Below, piece after piece: positions 44,299 to 52,108 of a stretch of 64,000 bases of DNA. The translations under genes and the position numbers were made by a program. The notes below the pieces were generated by a model, which searched no databases, was not told the origin of the DNA, and saw only the letters and a list, made by a program, of their open reading frames with translations. Source of the stretch: Ancylobacter sp. Lp-2 (lineage in GTDB: Bacteria > Pseudomonadota > Alphaproteobacteria > Rhizobiales > Xanthobacteraceae); contig NZ_JAJALI010000007.1 of assembly GCF_020523795.1 (NCBI RefSeq), forward strand, positions 62,001-126,000. Direction: 5' to 3'. Each line of letters starts with the position of its first letter. Position 1 is the first letter of the stretch.

Positions 44299-45272
44299 GC
44301 ACCGAGACCGATTGGCAGATCATCGACGTTCACACCCACATCCGTCCCAAGGGCTGGACGCCCCAGCTGTCGGCCTCTGCCACGGCGCGGGACCGTGAGG
44401 TGGCCGCTGTCCGCGCGGCGAAGCTGACCGATGTCGATCTCCTCGTGCGGGAGAGCGAAGAAGGCGGGATCGATCTGCGCCTGCTCAGCGCCACGATCGA
44501 AGGGTTCTTCGGCATAGAAGGCCCCACCGACGCCGGCGAAATCGCACGGGTCAACGATTTCCTCGCGGAGACGGTCGCCGCCCACCCGAACCGGCTCGGC
44601 GCTCTCGCCACCGTCGATGCCTTCGCCGGCGAGAGCGCGGCGCGCGAAGCGGAACGGGCGGTGCGCGAACTCGGCCATGTCGGCATCGTCATCGATTCCG
44701 CCCGCGACGGGCTTTTCATCAACGATCCCCGCGTGCGCCCGACGCTCGAAGTCGCGGCGGCGCTGAAGGTGCCGGTGCTGGTCCATCCGGTCGCCGCGCC
44801 CATCGCGGAGGCGCTGACCCGCGCGGCCGGCGTGCCCGGCAATAGCTTCGGCCGCGGCCTCGTCAACGGCACGGCGTTCCTCTCGGTGCTGCATGCCGGC
44901 ATCCTCGATGACCTGCCGGACCTGCACCTGATCTTCACCGCCATCGGCGCCGGCGCTCTCGTTCTCGCGGCGGCGGAATCCGAGCATTACGGCGCCAAGG
45001 CGCGCTCCAGCGGCAAGCCAAGGCCGAACATCTATTTCGACATCATGGGGCAGGAGCCCGCCGTCATCCGCTTCCTCATCGACCTCGCTGGTCCCGAGCG
45101 GGTGGTCGTCGGCAGTGACTGGCCGATATGGGCCCCGGTTTCGCGTCAGGGACTGGCGAAGGCACTGGATGCCGCCGGCCTTTCTGCCGAAGAACAGGCG
45201 CTCATCGCGGGCGGCAATGCCAGCCGGCTGCTGAATTTGCGCCCGGCCTCGCAGGCTCGCGCGGCCGAATGA
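44295..45272 (+). CDS. Amidohydrolase-2 family protein (ACMSD-like TIM barrel) with altered metal site
   Basis: 325 residues. The first metal motif H-x-H is present (IDVHTHIRP), as is a central histidine (VLVHPVAAP) and a late aspartate (VGSDWPIW). The strand that usually supplies a third histidine, as in A-H-G-G-G, reads FTAIGAGAL here, so one expected ligand is missing. Family members are metal-dependent decarboxylases, hydrolases or hydratases. Its overlap with two DszC-like genes suggests it hydrolyses an oxidation product. It could also have a non-standard metal site. Confidence 0.82.
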   Translation: MSTETDWQIIDVHTHIRPKGWTPQLSASATARDREVAAVRAAKLTDVDLLVRESEEGGIDLRLLSATIEGFFGIEGPTDAGEIARVNDFLAETVAAHPNRLGALATVDAFAGESAAREAERAVRELGHVGIVIDSARDGLFINDPRVRPTLEVAAALKVPVLVHPVAAPIAEALTRAAGVPGNSFGRGLVNGTAFLSVLHAGILDDLPDLHLIFTAIGAGALVLAAAESEHYGAKARSSGKPRPNIYFDIMGQEPAVIRFLIDLAGPERVVVGSDWPIWAPVSRQGLAKALDAAGLSAEEQALIAGGNASRLLNLRPASQARAAE

Positions 45273-46516
45273 GCCCGATGACCAGCGCGCCGAACCCTAC
45301 GCGGGCGGAGCCCGTCTCCCTGCCGCTCCGGTTGCCGGACCGCACGAGCCTGCTCGGGCGCGTGCCGGCATTGGCGGAGTGCATCGCGGTGGGGGCGGCG
45401 CAGCGCGACATCGCGCGTGAATTGCCGTTCGATGCCTTCGTCCTGTTCCGCGAAAGCGGACTGGGGGCGCTGCGATTGCCCCGCGCCTGGGGCGGCCCCG
45501 GCGGCACGGTCGAGGACGCGATCGAGCTGATCGCCACCTTGGCGCAGGCGGATTCGAACGTCGCCCACGCCCTGCGCCCGCATTTCAACTTTGTCGAGCT
45601 CCTCGTCACCAACAACGCCGACGCCTGCCCTCCGCTCGCGCAAGCCGTTGCCCGTGGCGAGCTTTTCGGCAGCGCCAGCACGGAGATCGGCACGCCGCGG
45701 CCCGGCATCATCGCCACGCAACTGTCGCAGCGGGCCGGGGGCTTCCGGCTGAATGGGCGCAAGCACTACGCCACCGGCACGGCCTATGCCGATTGGGTGA
45801 GCCTCAGCGCCTTGGACGAAGCCGGCGCCGTGGTGCGGGTTCTGGTGCCGACGAACCGAGCCGGCGTCGAGATCCTGGACGACTGGGACGGGATGGGCCA
45901 GCGCTTGACCGCCAGCGGCGGTATCGTCTTCGAGGATGTCGAGGTCTTTGCCGATGAAATATCCGCCCGCCCGCCGGGCAGCCACCCGTCGCGTCATGCC
46001 TCGACCTTTCGGCAGCTTTTCCTCGCCGCCTGTATTGCGGGGATCGTGCGCAACATTGTGACCGACGCCACAGACTACGTGCGACGCCAGGCGAGGCCCA
46101 TCGCGCACAGCCCCGCCGCCACGGCGCGGGACGATCTCTTTGTCCAGCAGGCGATCGGCGAGATCGCCGCGTTGTCCTATGCGGTCGACAGCCTGCTCGC
46201 CCGTGCCGCTCGCACCAGTGACCGTGCGCAGCAGGCGATTTTTGCCCACGCGCCGGACGTTGACGGGATCCTCGCCGACAACGCGGTGGAGACCGCCAAG
46301 GCGCAGGTCGTGATCGGCGAGCTTGCCCTGAAGGCAGCCCAGCGCATCTTCGATGCCGGCGGTGGTTCGGCCACCAGCCGCGCGCTCAATTTCGACCGCC
46401 ATTGGCGGAACATCCGCACCCTGCTCAGCCACAACCCGTCCGCCTACAAGGCGCAGGTCGTGGGCGACCATCTCATCAACGGGACGGCGCCTCCGACGGA
46501 CGGGGGATTTTTCTGA
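45269..46516 (+). CDS. Acyl-CoA-dehydrogenase family monooxygenase (DszC/SfnC-like), second copy
   Basis: 415 residues, starting in ATGA overlap with the amidohydrolase stop. It shows LPRAWGGPGGTVEDAIELI, HFNFVELLV, ELFGSASTEIGTPRPG, FRLNGRKHYATGTAYADW, WDGMGQRLTASGG and the C-terminal FDRHWRNIRTLLSHNPSAYK. It is diverged from the copy at 43072, so the two probably act on different substrates or successive steps rather than being redundant. Reduced flavin must come from a reductase not encoded nearby. Confidence 0.88.
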   Translation: MSPMTSAPNPTRAEPVSLPLRLPDRTSLLGRVPALAECIAVGAAQRDIARELPFDAFVLFRESGLGALRLPRAWGGPGGTVEDAIELIATLAQADSNVAHALRPHFNFVELLVTNNADACPPLAQAVARGELFGSASTEIGTPRPGIIATQLSQRAGGFRLNGRKHYATGTAYADWVSLSALDEAGAVVRVLVPTNRAGVEILDDWDGMGQRLTASGGIVFEDVEVFADEISARPPGSHPSRHASTFRQLFLAACIAGIVRNIVTDATDYVRRQARPIAHSPAATARDDLFVQQAIGEIAALSYAVDSLLARAARTSDRAQQAIFAHAPDVDGILADNAVETAKAQVVIGELALKAAQRIFDAGGGSATSRALNFDRHWRNIRTLLSHNPSAYKAQVVGDHLINGTAPPTDGGFF

Positions 46517-46536
46517 TTCAAACCCCGGACCCAGCC

Positions 46537-48141
46537 ATGCGCTTTCCTGCACCGTCCCGTCCGTCCTCCTTCTGGCTCGCCGCCGTGGCCCTCGGCCTCG
46601 TGGCCGGAGCCGCACAGGCACAGGACACGCCGAAATCAGGCGGCACTCTTGTCGTCGGCCTTCAGGTGCAGTCGCAATGCCTCGATCCGCAGCAACATCA
46701 GCACGGCTTCGGCTCACGCGAAGGGCGGCAGATCGTCGACTCCCTCACTGACCAGGGACTTGAGGACGCGTCGAAGATCGTGCCCTGGCTGGCGAAGTCG
46801 TGGGAGATCAACGCTGACGCCACCCGCTACGTCTTTCACCTGCGCGACGATGTCACCTTCAGCGACGGTGCCAAGCTCAATGCCAATGTGGTGAAGGACA
46901 ATTTCGAGGCCCTGGCGAAGATTCCTGGCGCCGCCGGTGCGGAGTACCTGTCGGGCGTCGCCTCCATCGAGGTGCTCGATCCCGCAACGGTGGCGATCGC
47001 CTTCAGGGAGCCGAATCTCGCCTTTCTCGCCGCTACCGCCACCTCGGAACTTGGGCTCGTTTCGCCGGCGACGGCGAAGAAGGCGCCCGACGCGCGCTGC
47101 TATGAAGGCGTCATCGGATCGGGACCGTTCGTGATCGAGAGCGCGGTCTTCAACGAGCAGGTCGTGCTGGCGAAGCGCAAGGACTACAACTGGGCCTCCA
47201 GCCTCAAGAAGCATCAGGGCGAGGCCTATCTCGACAAGGTGGTGGCCAAGGTCATTCCCGAGGCGAGCGTCCGCACAGGGGCACTCACCAGCGGCCAGGT
47301 CGACCTCATCGCCTTCGCGTCCTATCAGGACGCCGCGAAGCTGAAGGAGGCCGGATTCAGCCTCGTCAACGCTCCCTATGTCGGCACGGCGGCAAGCCTG
47401 TTCGTGAACGTCTCGCGTCCGGTGGTCAGCGATGTCGAGGTTCGGCGGGCACTGCGCCAAGGCATCAACACGCAGGACGTGGTGGAACTGGTGCAGAACG
47501 GCTATGTCGACGCCGCCACCGGCCTGCTGACGCCGAAGACGCCGGGCTTTCTCGATCAGACCAGGCAGCTTCCCTACGACCTCGACGCCGCCAAGGCGCG
47601 CCTCGACAAGGCGGGCTGGAAGGAAGGCGCCGACGGCATCCGCGTCAAGGACGGCCAGAGGCTGAAGATCACCGGCGCGTTCTTCTCCAACGCCCTCAAC
47701 CGTCAGCTGTTCGAGGTGCTCCAGCAGCAGCTGCGCGACCTTGGTGTGGACTTCATCGTAAAGCCGATCCCGAGCAGCGCCGAATATCTGCAGGGGCAGA
47801 TCCGCGGGGATTACGACGTCTATCGCTGGCACTGGTCGCTGGCCGATCCCGACGTGCTGCGCAAGGACTATTCGAGCGCGGGCATCAATCGCCTGCGTCT
47901 GCCGCCGGAGAACGACATCGATGCGCTTCTCGTCAAGCAGGCCGGCACCACTGATCCGGTAGAACGACGCAAGCTGACGGACGAGGTGCAGACGATCATC
48001 CTCGATCGTGGCTATGGCATCCCGCTGTTCAATCCCGACAATCTCTGGGCGGCCAACGGGAAGGTGAAAGGCCTGGCGTTCGGGCCGAGCGGCACGGGCG
48101 GGCCGCATGTCATCTTCTTCGACACCTGGTTGGCGCAGTAG
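46537..48141 (+). CDS. Family 5 ABC substrate-binding protein, paralogue of the one at 35567
   Basis: 534 residues from the ATG at 46537; the first 45 codons of the longer frame overlap the previous gene. A Sec signal peptide ends VAGAAQAQD. The mature start SGGTLVVGLQVQSQCLDPQQ and blocks DATRYVFHLRDDVTFSDGAK and PEASVRTGALTSGQVDLI align with the protein at 35567, so the operon is flanked by a duplicated binding protein. It is the last gene of the importer-2 operon and supplies ligand to the same permeases. Confidence 0.9.
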   Translation: MRFPAPSRPSSFWLAAVALGLVAGAAQAQDTPKSGGTLVVGLQVQSQCLDPQQHQHGFGSREGRQIVDSLTDQGLEDASKIVPWLAKSWEINADATRYVFHLRDDVTFSDGAKLNANVVKDNFEALAKIPGAAGAEYLSGVASIEVLDPATVAIAFREPNLAFLAATATSELGLVSPATAKKAPDARCYEGVIGSGPFVIESAVFNEQVVLAKRKDYNWASSLKKHQGEAYLDKVVAKVIPEASVRTGALTSGQVDLIAFASYQDAAKLKEAGFSLVNAPYVGTAASLFVNVSRPVVSDVEVRRALRQGINTQDVVELVQNGYVDAATGLLTPKTPGFLDQTRQLPYDLDAAKARLDKAGWKEGADGIRVKDGQRLKITGAFFSNALNRQLFEVLQQQLRDLGVDFIVKPIPSSAEYLQGQIRGDYDVYRWHWSLADPDVLRKDYSSAGINRLRLPPENDIDALLVKQAGTTDPVERRKLTDEVQTIILDRGYGIPLFNPDNLWAANGKVKGLAFGPSGTGGPHVIFFDTWLAQ

Positions 48142-48260
48142 GTGTGAGAGTTCGGAAGGGCTGGTGTGGCCGGAATGCAAGCGACCGCCCGCGATGGCCA
48201 AGAGACCGGGAGCGGGCTCGCGCCATCCTCGCGGACGGTCGGCAACCTGGGGAGGGGGCG

Positions 48261-49247
48261 ATGTCTTCACGTGAGCAGAGCATCGACGAGAAGGCCGGGC
48301 CCGATTGCGAAGGCCCGTCCGATCAAGACATCGCCGGGCGGCCTCCGCACTGGAATCTCAGTTCCGTCGTTGCCGGGCTGAAGCTTTCGCGGGACGTGAG
48401 CCACAATATCCGGCACCGAGGGCGGCTGCGGCCGCCGCCGTCGCGCGAAGCCGTGGTCAAGGCGGTGCAGGGCTTTGCCGCGGCACTGTTCCCGGCCCAT
48501 TACGGCGATCCGGGCCTCACCTCCGAAACCATTGATTACTATGTCGGTGCGACGCTGAACGAGGCGCTCACCAACCTCTGCGAGCAGGTTGCGCGCAGCC
48601 TGCCGTTCTCGGTGCAGGAGGATCGCAGCGAACGGGCCTTCCGGACCGAGGCCGCGGATATCACCCGCAGCTTCGCGGCGGCGCTGCCGGAGATCCGGGG
48701 GTTGCTCGTCCATGATCTGCGCGCTGCCTATGACGGCGATCCCGCCGCGACCGGCTATTCGGAGATTCTGCTCGTCTATCCGGGAATGGCCGCGATCCTC
48801 CACCATCGGATCGCCCATGCGCTGCATCGGCTCGGCGCCACCTTTCTCGCGCGCTTCGTCTCAGACATCGCGCATTCGCGCACGGGCATCGATATCCATC
48901 CCGGGGCCGCGATAGGCGAGAGCTTCTTCATCGATCACGGCACGGGCGTGGTCATCGGCGAGACCGCAGTGATCGGCCGGCGCGTGCGCCTCTATCAGGC
49001 CGTGACCCTCGGCGCCAAGAGCTTCCCCGCGGATGAGCGCGGCGTGCTCGTCAAGGGCAATCCCCGGCATCCGATCATCGAGGACGATGTCGTGATCTAT
49101 GCGGGCGCCACGGTGCTTGGCCGGATCACCATCGGACGTGGATCGAGCATCGGCGGAAATGTCTGGCTGACGCATTCGGTGCCGCCGGGGAGCCACATCA
49201 CCCAGGCCCAGAACCGGTCGGGGGAACGGCCTGAAAGGGATCCCTGA
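48261..49247 (+). CDS. epsC: Serine O-acetyltransferase (EpsC-type)
   Basis: 328 residues from the ATG at 48261, preceded by GGGGAGGGGG. The N-terminal helical part (DLRAAYDGDPAATGYSEIL, YPGMAAILHHRIAHALHRLG) leads into a left-handed beta-helix of hexapeptide repeats. The active-site stretch is GIDIHPGAAIGESFFIDHG, with catalytic histidines in DIHPG and DHG. It makes O-acetylserine, the carbon acceptor for sulfide in cysteine synthesis. Its place between an organosulfur operon and a sulfonate importer suggests it provides the acceptor for sulfur released there. Confidence 0.85.
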   Translation: MSSREQSIDEKAGPDCEGPSDQDIAGRPPHWNLSSVVAGLKLSRDVSHNIRHRGRLRPPPSREAVVKAVQGFAAALFPAHYGDPGLTSETIDYYVGATLNEALTNLCEQVARSLPFSVQEDRSERAFRTEAADITRSFAAALPEIRGLLVHDLRAAYDGDPAATGYSEILLVYPGMAAILHHRIAHALHRLGATFLARFVSDIAHSRTGIDIHPGAAIGESFFIDHGTGVVIGETAVIGRRVRLYQAVTLGAKSFPADERGVLVKGNPRHPIIEDDVVIYAGATVLGRITIGRGSSIGGNVWLTHSVPPGSHITQAQNRSGERPERDP

Positions 49248-49308
49248 CGGCCGGTCGCCACCCATACATCACGATGCCATAAGTCGCGTCACCGGGGGCA
49301 TGATGCGA

Positions 49309-49346
49309 TTGACATGCTATTAATCTACTAGATATTTAGATTAATA
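49309..49346 (+). promoter_or_regulatory. TTGACA promoter with perfect 10-bp inverted repeat operator
   Basis: TTGACA at 49309-49314 is a consensus -35 hexamer. TATTAATCTA (49318-49327) and TAGATTAATA (49337-49346) form a perfect 10-bp inverted repeat with a 9-nt spacer that covers the -10 region. The AGGAG ribosome site of the binding-protein gene follows at once. A repressor binding here would block the promoter, plausibly one sensing sulfur status. Confidence 0.65.
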
Positions 49347-49360
49347 GGAGAGCCCACATC

Positions 49361-50398
49361 GTGACCGCCATTTCCGTTTTCAATCTGCGCAGTCGCCTGC
49401 TGCCGATCGCCCTCGGGTTCCTCGGCGCCCTGACCGTGGCCGCGACGGCGCAGGAGGCCTTGCACGTCAATGTGCCGGCCGGCACGAAGCTCGTCGTGGC
49501 CGACCAGAACGAAGAACTCCAGACGCTGATGATCGCCTCCGGCGAGCAGGCGAAGCTGGCCTCGTCCGCGACCTATGCCAACTTCCTTGGCGGTCCCGCC
49601 ATTCTGGAGGCGTTCCGCGCCGGTGCGCTCGATCTCGCGACGGTCGGCAACGTGCCGCCGATCCAGGCACAGGCCGCCGGAGAGGAGATCCGCATCGTCG
49701 CCGCCCGCGAAACCTCCGAGCCCGACTATCATTTCGCGCTGCGTCCTGGCCTGTCGGGCGTCAATACGCTTGCCGATCTGCGTGGCAAGCGTATCGCCTA
49801 TGCCGAGGGCACCGGCCGCCAGGCTTTCGTGCTGACCGCGCTCAAGCTCGCCGGTCTCACCCGCAAGGACGTCACTTTCGTCCCGTTGCGCTCCAGCGAC
49901 ATGCCCGATGCCGTTCGCAGCGGACAGATCGATGTAGGGGTGCTGAACGAGCCGCATTACTCGCGCTATCTCGCGGACTATGCCGGCAAAGGGCAGCTCG
50001 CCGTGCCGGACAGCGCCTATGAGAAGATGCCTCGCGCGCTGACCTATCTCTATGCGTCCGGCGCCGCGCTACGCGATCCGGCGAAGGCCGCGGCTATCCG
50101 CAATTTCGTCATCGGCTGGGCGGCCGCGAACCGATGGTCCGACGCCAATCCCGATGCATGGGTGAAGGCCTATTACGTCGACCGCCAGCGGCTGAAGGAG
50201 GCCGATGGCCGGGCCATCGTGCAGTCGCAGGGCCGCGCGTCGTTCCTGCCATTGAAGTCTTTGCTGGGTTACCAGCAGGGGCTCGTCGACCTGATCCACG
50301 CCGCCGGCGACCTGCCAAAGCATCTCGACGCCACGCAGGAGTTCGACCTGCGTTTCGACACAGTCGCCAGCACCGCCTTCGGCAAGGCCGCCGACTAG
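49361..50398 (+). CDS. Aliphatic sulfonate-type ABC substrate-binding protein (SsuA-like)
   Basis: 345 residues from a GTG at 49361 with AGGAG 7 bp upstream. A Sec signal peptide ends TVAATAQEA. The NMT1-like fold shows ANFLGGPAILEAFRAGALDL, TVGNVPPIQAQ, LADLRGKRIAYAEGTGRQAF and SGQIDVGVLNEPHYS. The typical ligands are alkanesulfonates, sulfate esters or taurine. It leads a four-gene operon (SsuA-, SsuC-, SsuB-like and an LLM monooxygenase) behind an operator-like inverted repeat. Confidence 0.88.
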   Translation: MTAISVFNLRSRLLPIALGFLGALTVAATAQEALHVNVPAGTKLVVADQNEELQTLMIASGEQAKLASSATYANFLGGPAILEAFRAGALDLATVGNVPPIQAQAAGEEIRIVAARETSEPDYHFALRPGLSGVNTLADLRGKRIAYAEGTGRQAFVLTALKLAGLTRKDVTFVPLRSSDMPDAVRSGQIDVGVLNEPHYSRYLADYAGKGQLAVPDSAYEKMPRALTYLYASGAALRDPAKAAAIRNFVIGWAAANRWSDANPDAWVKAYYVDRQRLKEADGRAIVQSQGRASFLPLKSLLGYQQGLVDLIHAAGDLPKHLDATQEFDLRFDTVASTAFGKAAD

Positions 50399-50466
50399 AT
50401 TCACCGGATGACGGGTGCCGCTGCAATGGCGCTCGTCATCCGAGGGCCGATCATGGGGACGTCACG

Positions 50467-51339
50467 ATGACCCTTCACGCCAAGCCGTCCGACATCGCGC
50501 CGGTCTCGGTGGTCACCGCTCCGCTGCCCGCCCGGCGCGTGATTGCGCGACGCTCGATACGTTCGCGCCGCCTGACCCCGCGCACGCTCGGTCCGGCCGG
50601 GCTGTTGATCGGGCCGGCGGTGCTCGTGCTGGTCTGGGAGTTCGCCTCGCAGGTCGGTTGGCTGTCGCCGCGCCTGCTCGCCGCACCGTCCACGGCGGCG
50701 GTGACCGGTTTCGAGATGCTGCTGGACGGTGATCTCACCGCGCATTTCCTCGCTTCTGCCCAGCGCGCCTATGCCGGGCTCGGTCTCGGGCTGGTCATCG
50801 GTGTCGTGCTGGCGCTTCTCGCCGGTCTCACCCGCTCCGGTGAAGCGAGCATCGACGGCGCGGTGCAGATCAAGCGCGCCATTCCCACCCTTGCCCTCAT
50901 CCCGCTCGCCATATTGTGGCTCGGCATCGGTGACGCGATGAAGGTGGCGCTCATCACCACCGCCGTCCTGGTGCCAATCTACATCAACACTCATGCGGCG
51001 CTGCGCAGCATCGACCTTCGCTATGTCGAACTCGCCCGCACCGTCGGGCTGACGCGGCTCGAATTCGTCCGCAAGGTGGCGTTGCCGGGAGCGCTGCCCG
51101 GCTTCTTCACCGGGCTGCGGCTGGCGGTCACCGCGTGCTGGACCTCGCTGGTGGTGCTGGAGCAGATCAACACCACCGAGGGCATCGGTTATCTCATGAA
51201 CCGCGCCCGCGACTACGGCCAGACCGACATCATCGTGGTCGGGCTCGCGATCTACGCCATTCTCGGTCTCGCTTCCGATTTCGCGGTCCGTGCGCTCGAG
51301 CGCCGGGCGCTCGCCTATCGCAAGGTGCTCGGCTCATGA
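50467..51339 (+). CDS. Sulfonate-type ABC transporter permease (SsuC-like)
   Basis: 290 residues from the ATG at 50467; longer frames are shadows of the previous gene. It has six hydrophobic helices after a basic N-terminal tail, including LGLGLVIGVVLALLAGL, and KRAIPTLALIPLAILWLGIG, the standard SsuC/TauC block. The coupling loop is ARTVGLTRLEFVRKVALPGALPG with the E-A-A-like glycine. The stop overlaps the ATPase start as ATGA. Confidence 0.9.
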   Translation: MTLHAKPSDIAPVSVVTAPLPARRVIARRSIRSRRLTPRTLGPAGLLIGPAVLVLVWEFASQVGWLSPRLLAAPSTAAVTGFEMLLDGDLTAHFLASAQRAYAGLGLGLVIGVVLALLAGLTRSGEASIDGAVQIKRAIPTLALIPLAILWLGIGDAMKVALITTAVLVPIYINTHAALRSIDLRYVELARTVGLTRLEFVRKVALPGALPGFFTGLRLAVTACWTSLVVLEQINTTEGIGYLMNRARDYGQTDIIVVGLAIYAILGLASDFAVRALERRALAYRKVLGS

Positions 51340-52088
51340 GTGCGGCTGCTACCCTGGTGCCCGATTTCGTCGATCCGCGGGAGAACGCGACGGTCCGCAT
51401 CCGTGACGTCGTGCGTCGCTTCGACAGCCGCACGGCACTCGACGGCATCAGTCTCGACATTCCCGCCGGACAGTTCGTGGCGCTGATCGGCAAGAGCGGT
51501 TCCGGCAAAAGCACGCTTTTGCGCGCCATTGCCGATCTCGACGATGATGTGGAAGGTGGCGGCCGGATCGACGCGCCGGACAACCGTTCGGTGCTGTTCC
51601 AGGATTCGCGGCTGCTGCCCTGGCAGAGCGTCATCGAGAACATCCTGCTCGGGGTGCGGGATGCCGGCGCCCGCGCCCGGGCCGAAGCCGTGCTCGCCGA
51701 TGTCGGCCTCGCAGGCCGGGCGGATGCCTGGCCGAACCAGCTTTCCGGCGGCGAGCAGCAGCGTGTCGCGCTCGCGCGCTCACTGGTGCGCCGGCCGGAC
51801 CTGCTCTTGGCCGATGAGCCCTTCGGTGCCCTTGATGCGCTGACCCGGCTGAAGATGCAGCAATTGCTGTTCCGCCTCGTCGGCGTCCAGCGTCCGACCA
51901 TCGTGCTGGTCACGCACGATGTGGACGAGGCGCTCATCCTGGCCGACCGCGTGCTGGTCATGGACGAGGGCCGTATCGTCCTCGACCGCCCGGTCGGCAT
52001 CGCTCATCCGCGTCGCGCGTCCGATCCCGCTTTCGCGACGCTGCGCACCACCCTGCTCGGCGCGCTTGGCGTGACCGAGACCATCTGA
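51336..52088 (+). CDS. Sulfonate-type ABC transporter ATPase (SsuB-like)
   Basis: 250 residues. Walker A is GKSGSGKST, the Q-loop VLFQDSRLLPWQSV is of the SsuB/TauB kind, the signature is LSGGEQQR, Walker B is LLADEPFGALD and the switch histidine is in VTHDVDEA. It drives uptake with the SsuC-like permease. The degenerate ATPase fragment at 34239 belongs to the same family, evidence that this region once carried another such importer. Confidence 0.93.
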   Translation: MSAAATLVPDFVDPRENATVRIRDVVRRFDSRTALDGISLDIPAGQFVALIGKSGSGKSTLLRAIADLDDDVEGGGRIDAPDNRSVLFQDSRLLPWQSVIENILLGVRDAGARARAEAVLADVGLAGRADAWPNQLSGGEQQRVALARSLVRRPDLLLADEPFGALDALTRLKMQQLLFRLVGVQRPTIVLVTHDVDEALILADRVLVMDEGRIVLDRPVGIAHPRRASDPAFATLRTTLLGALGVTETI

Positions 52089-52108
52089 CGCTCCCGGAGC
52101 CTGCCCAC

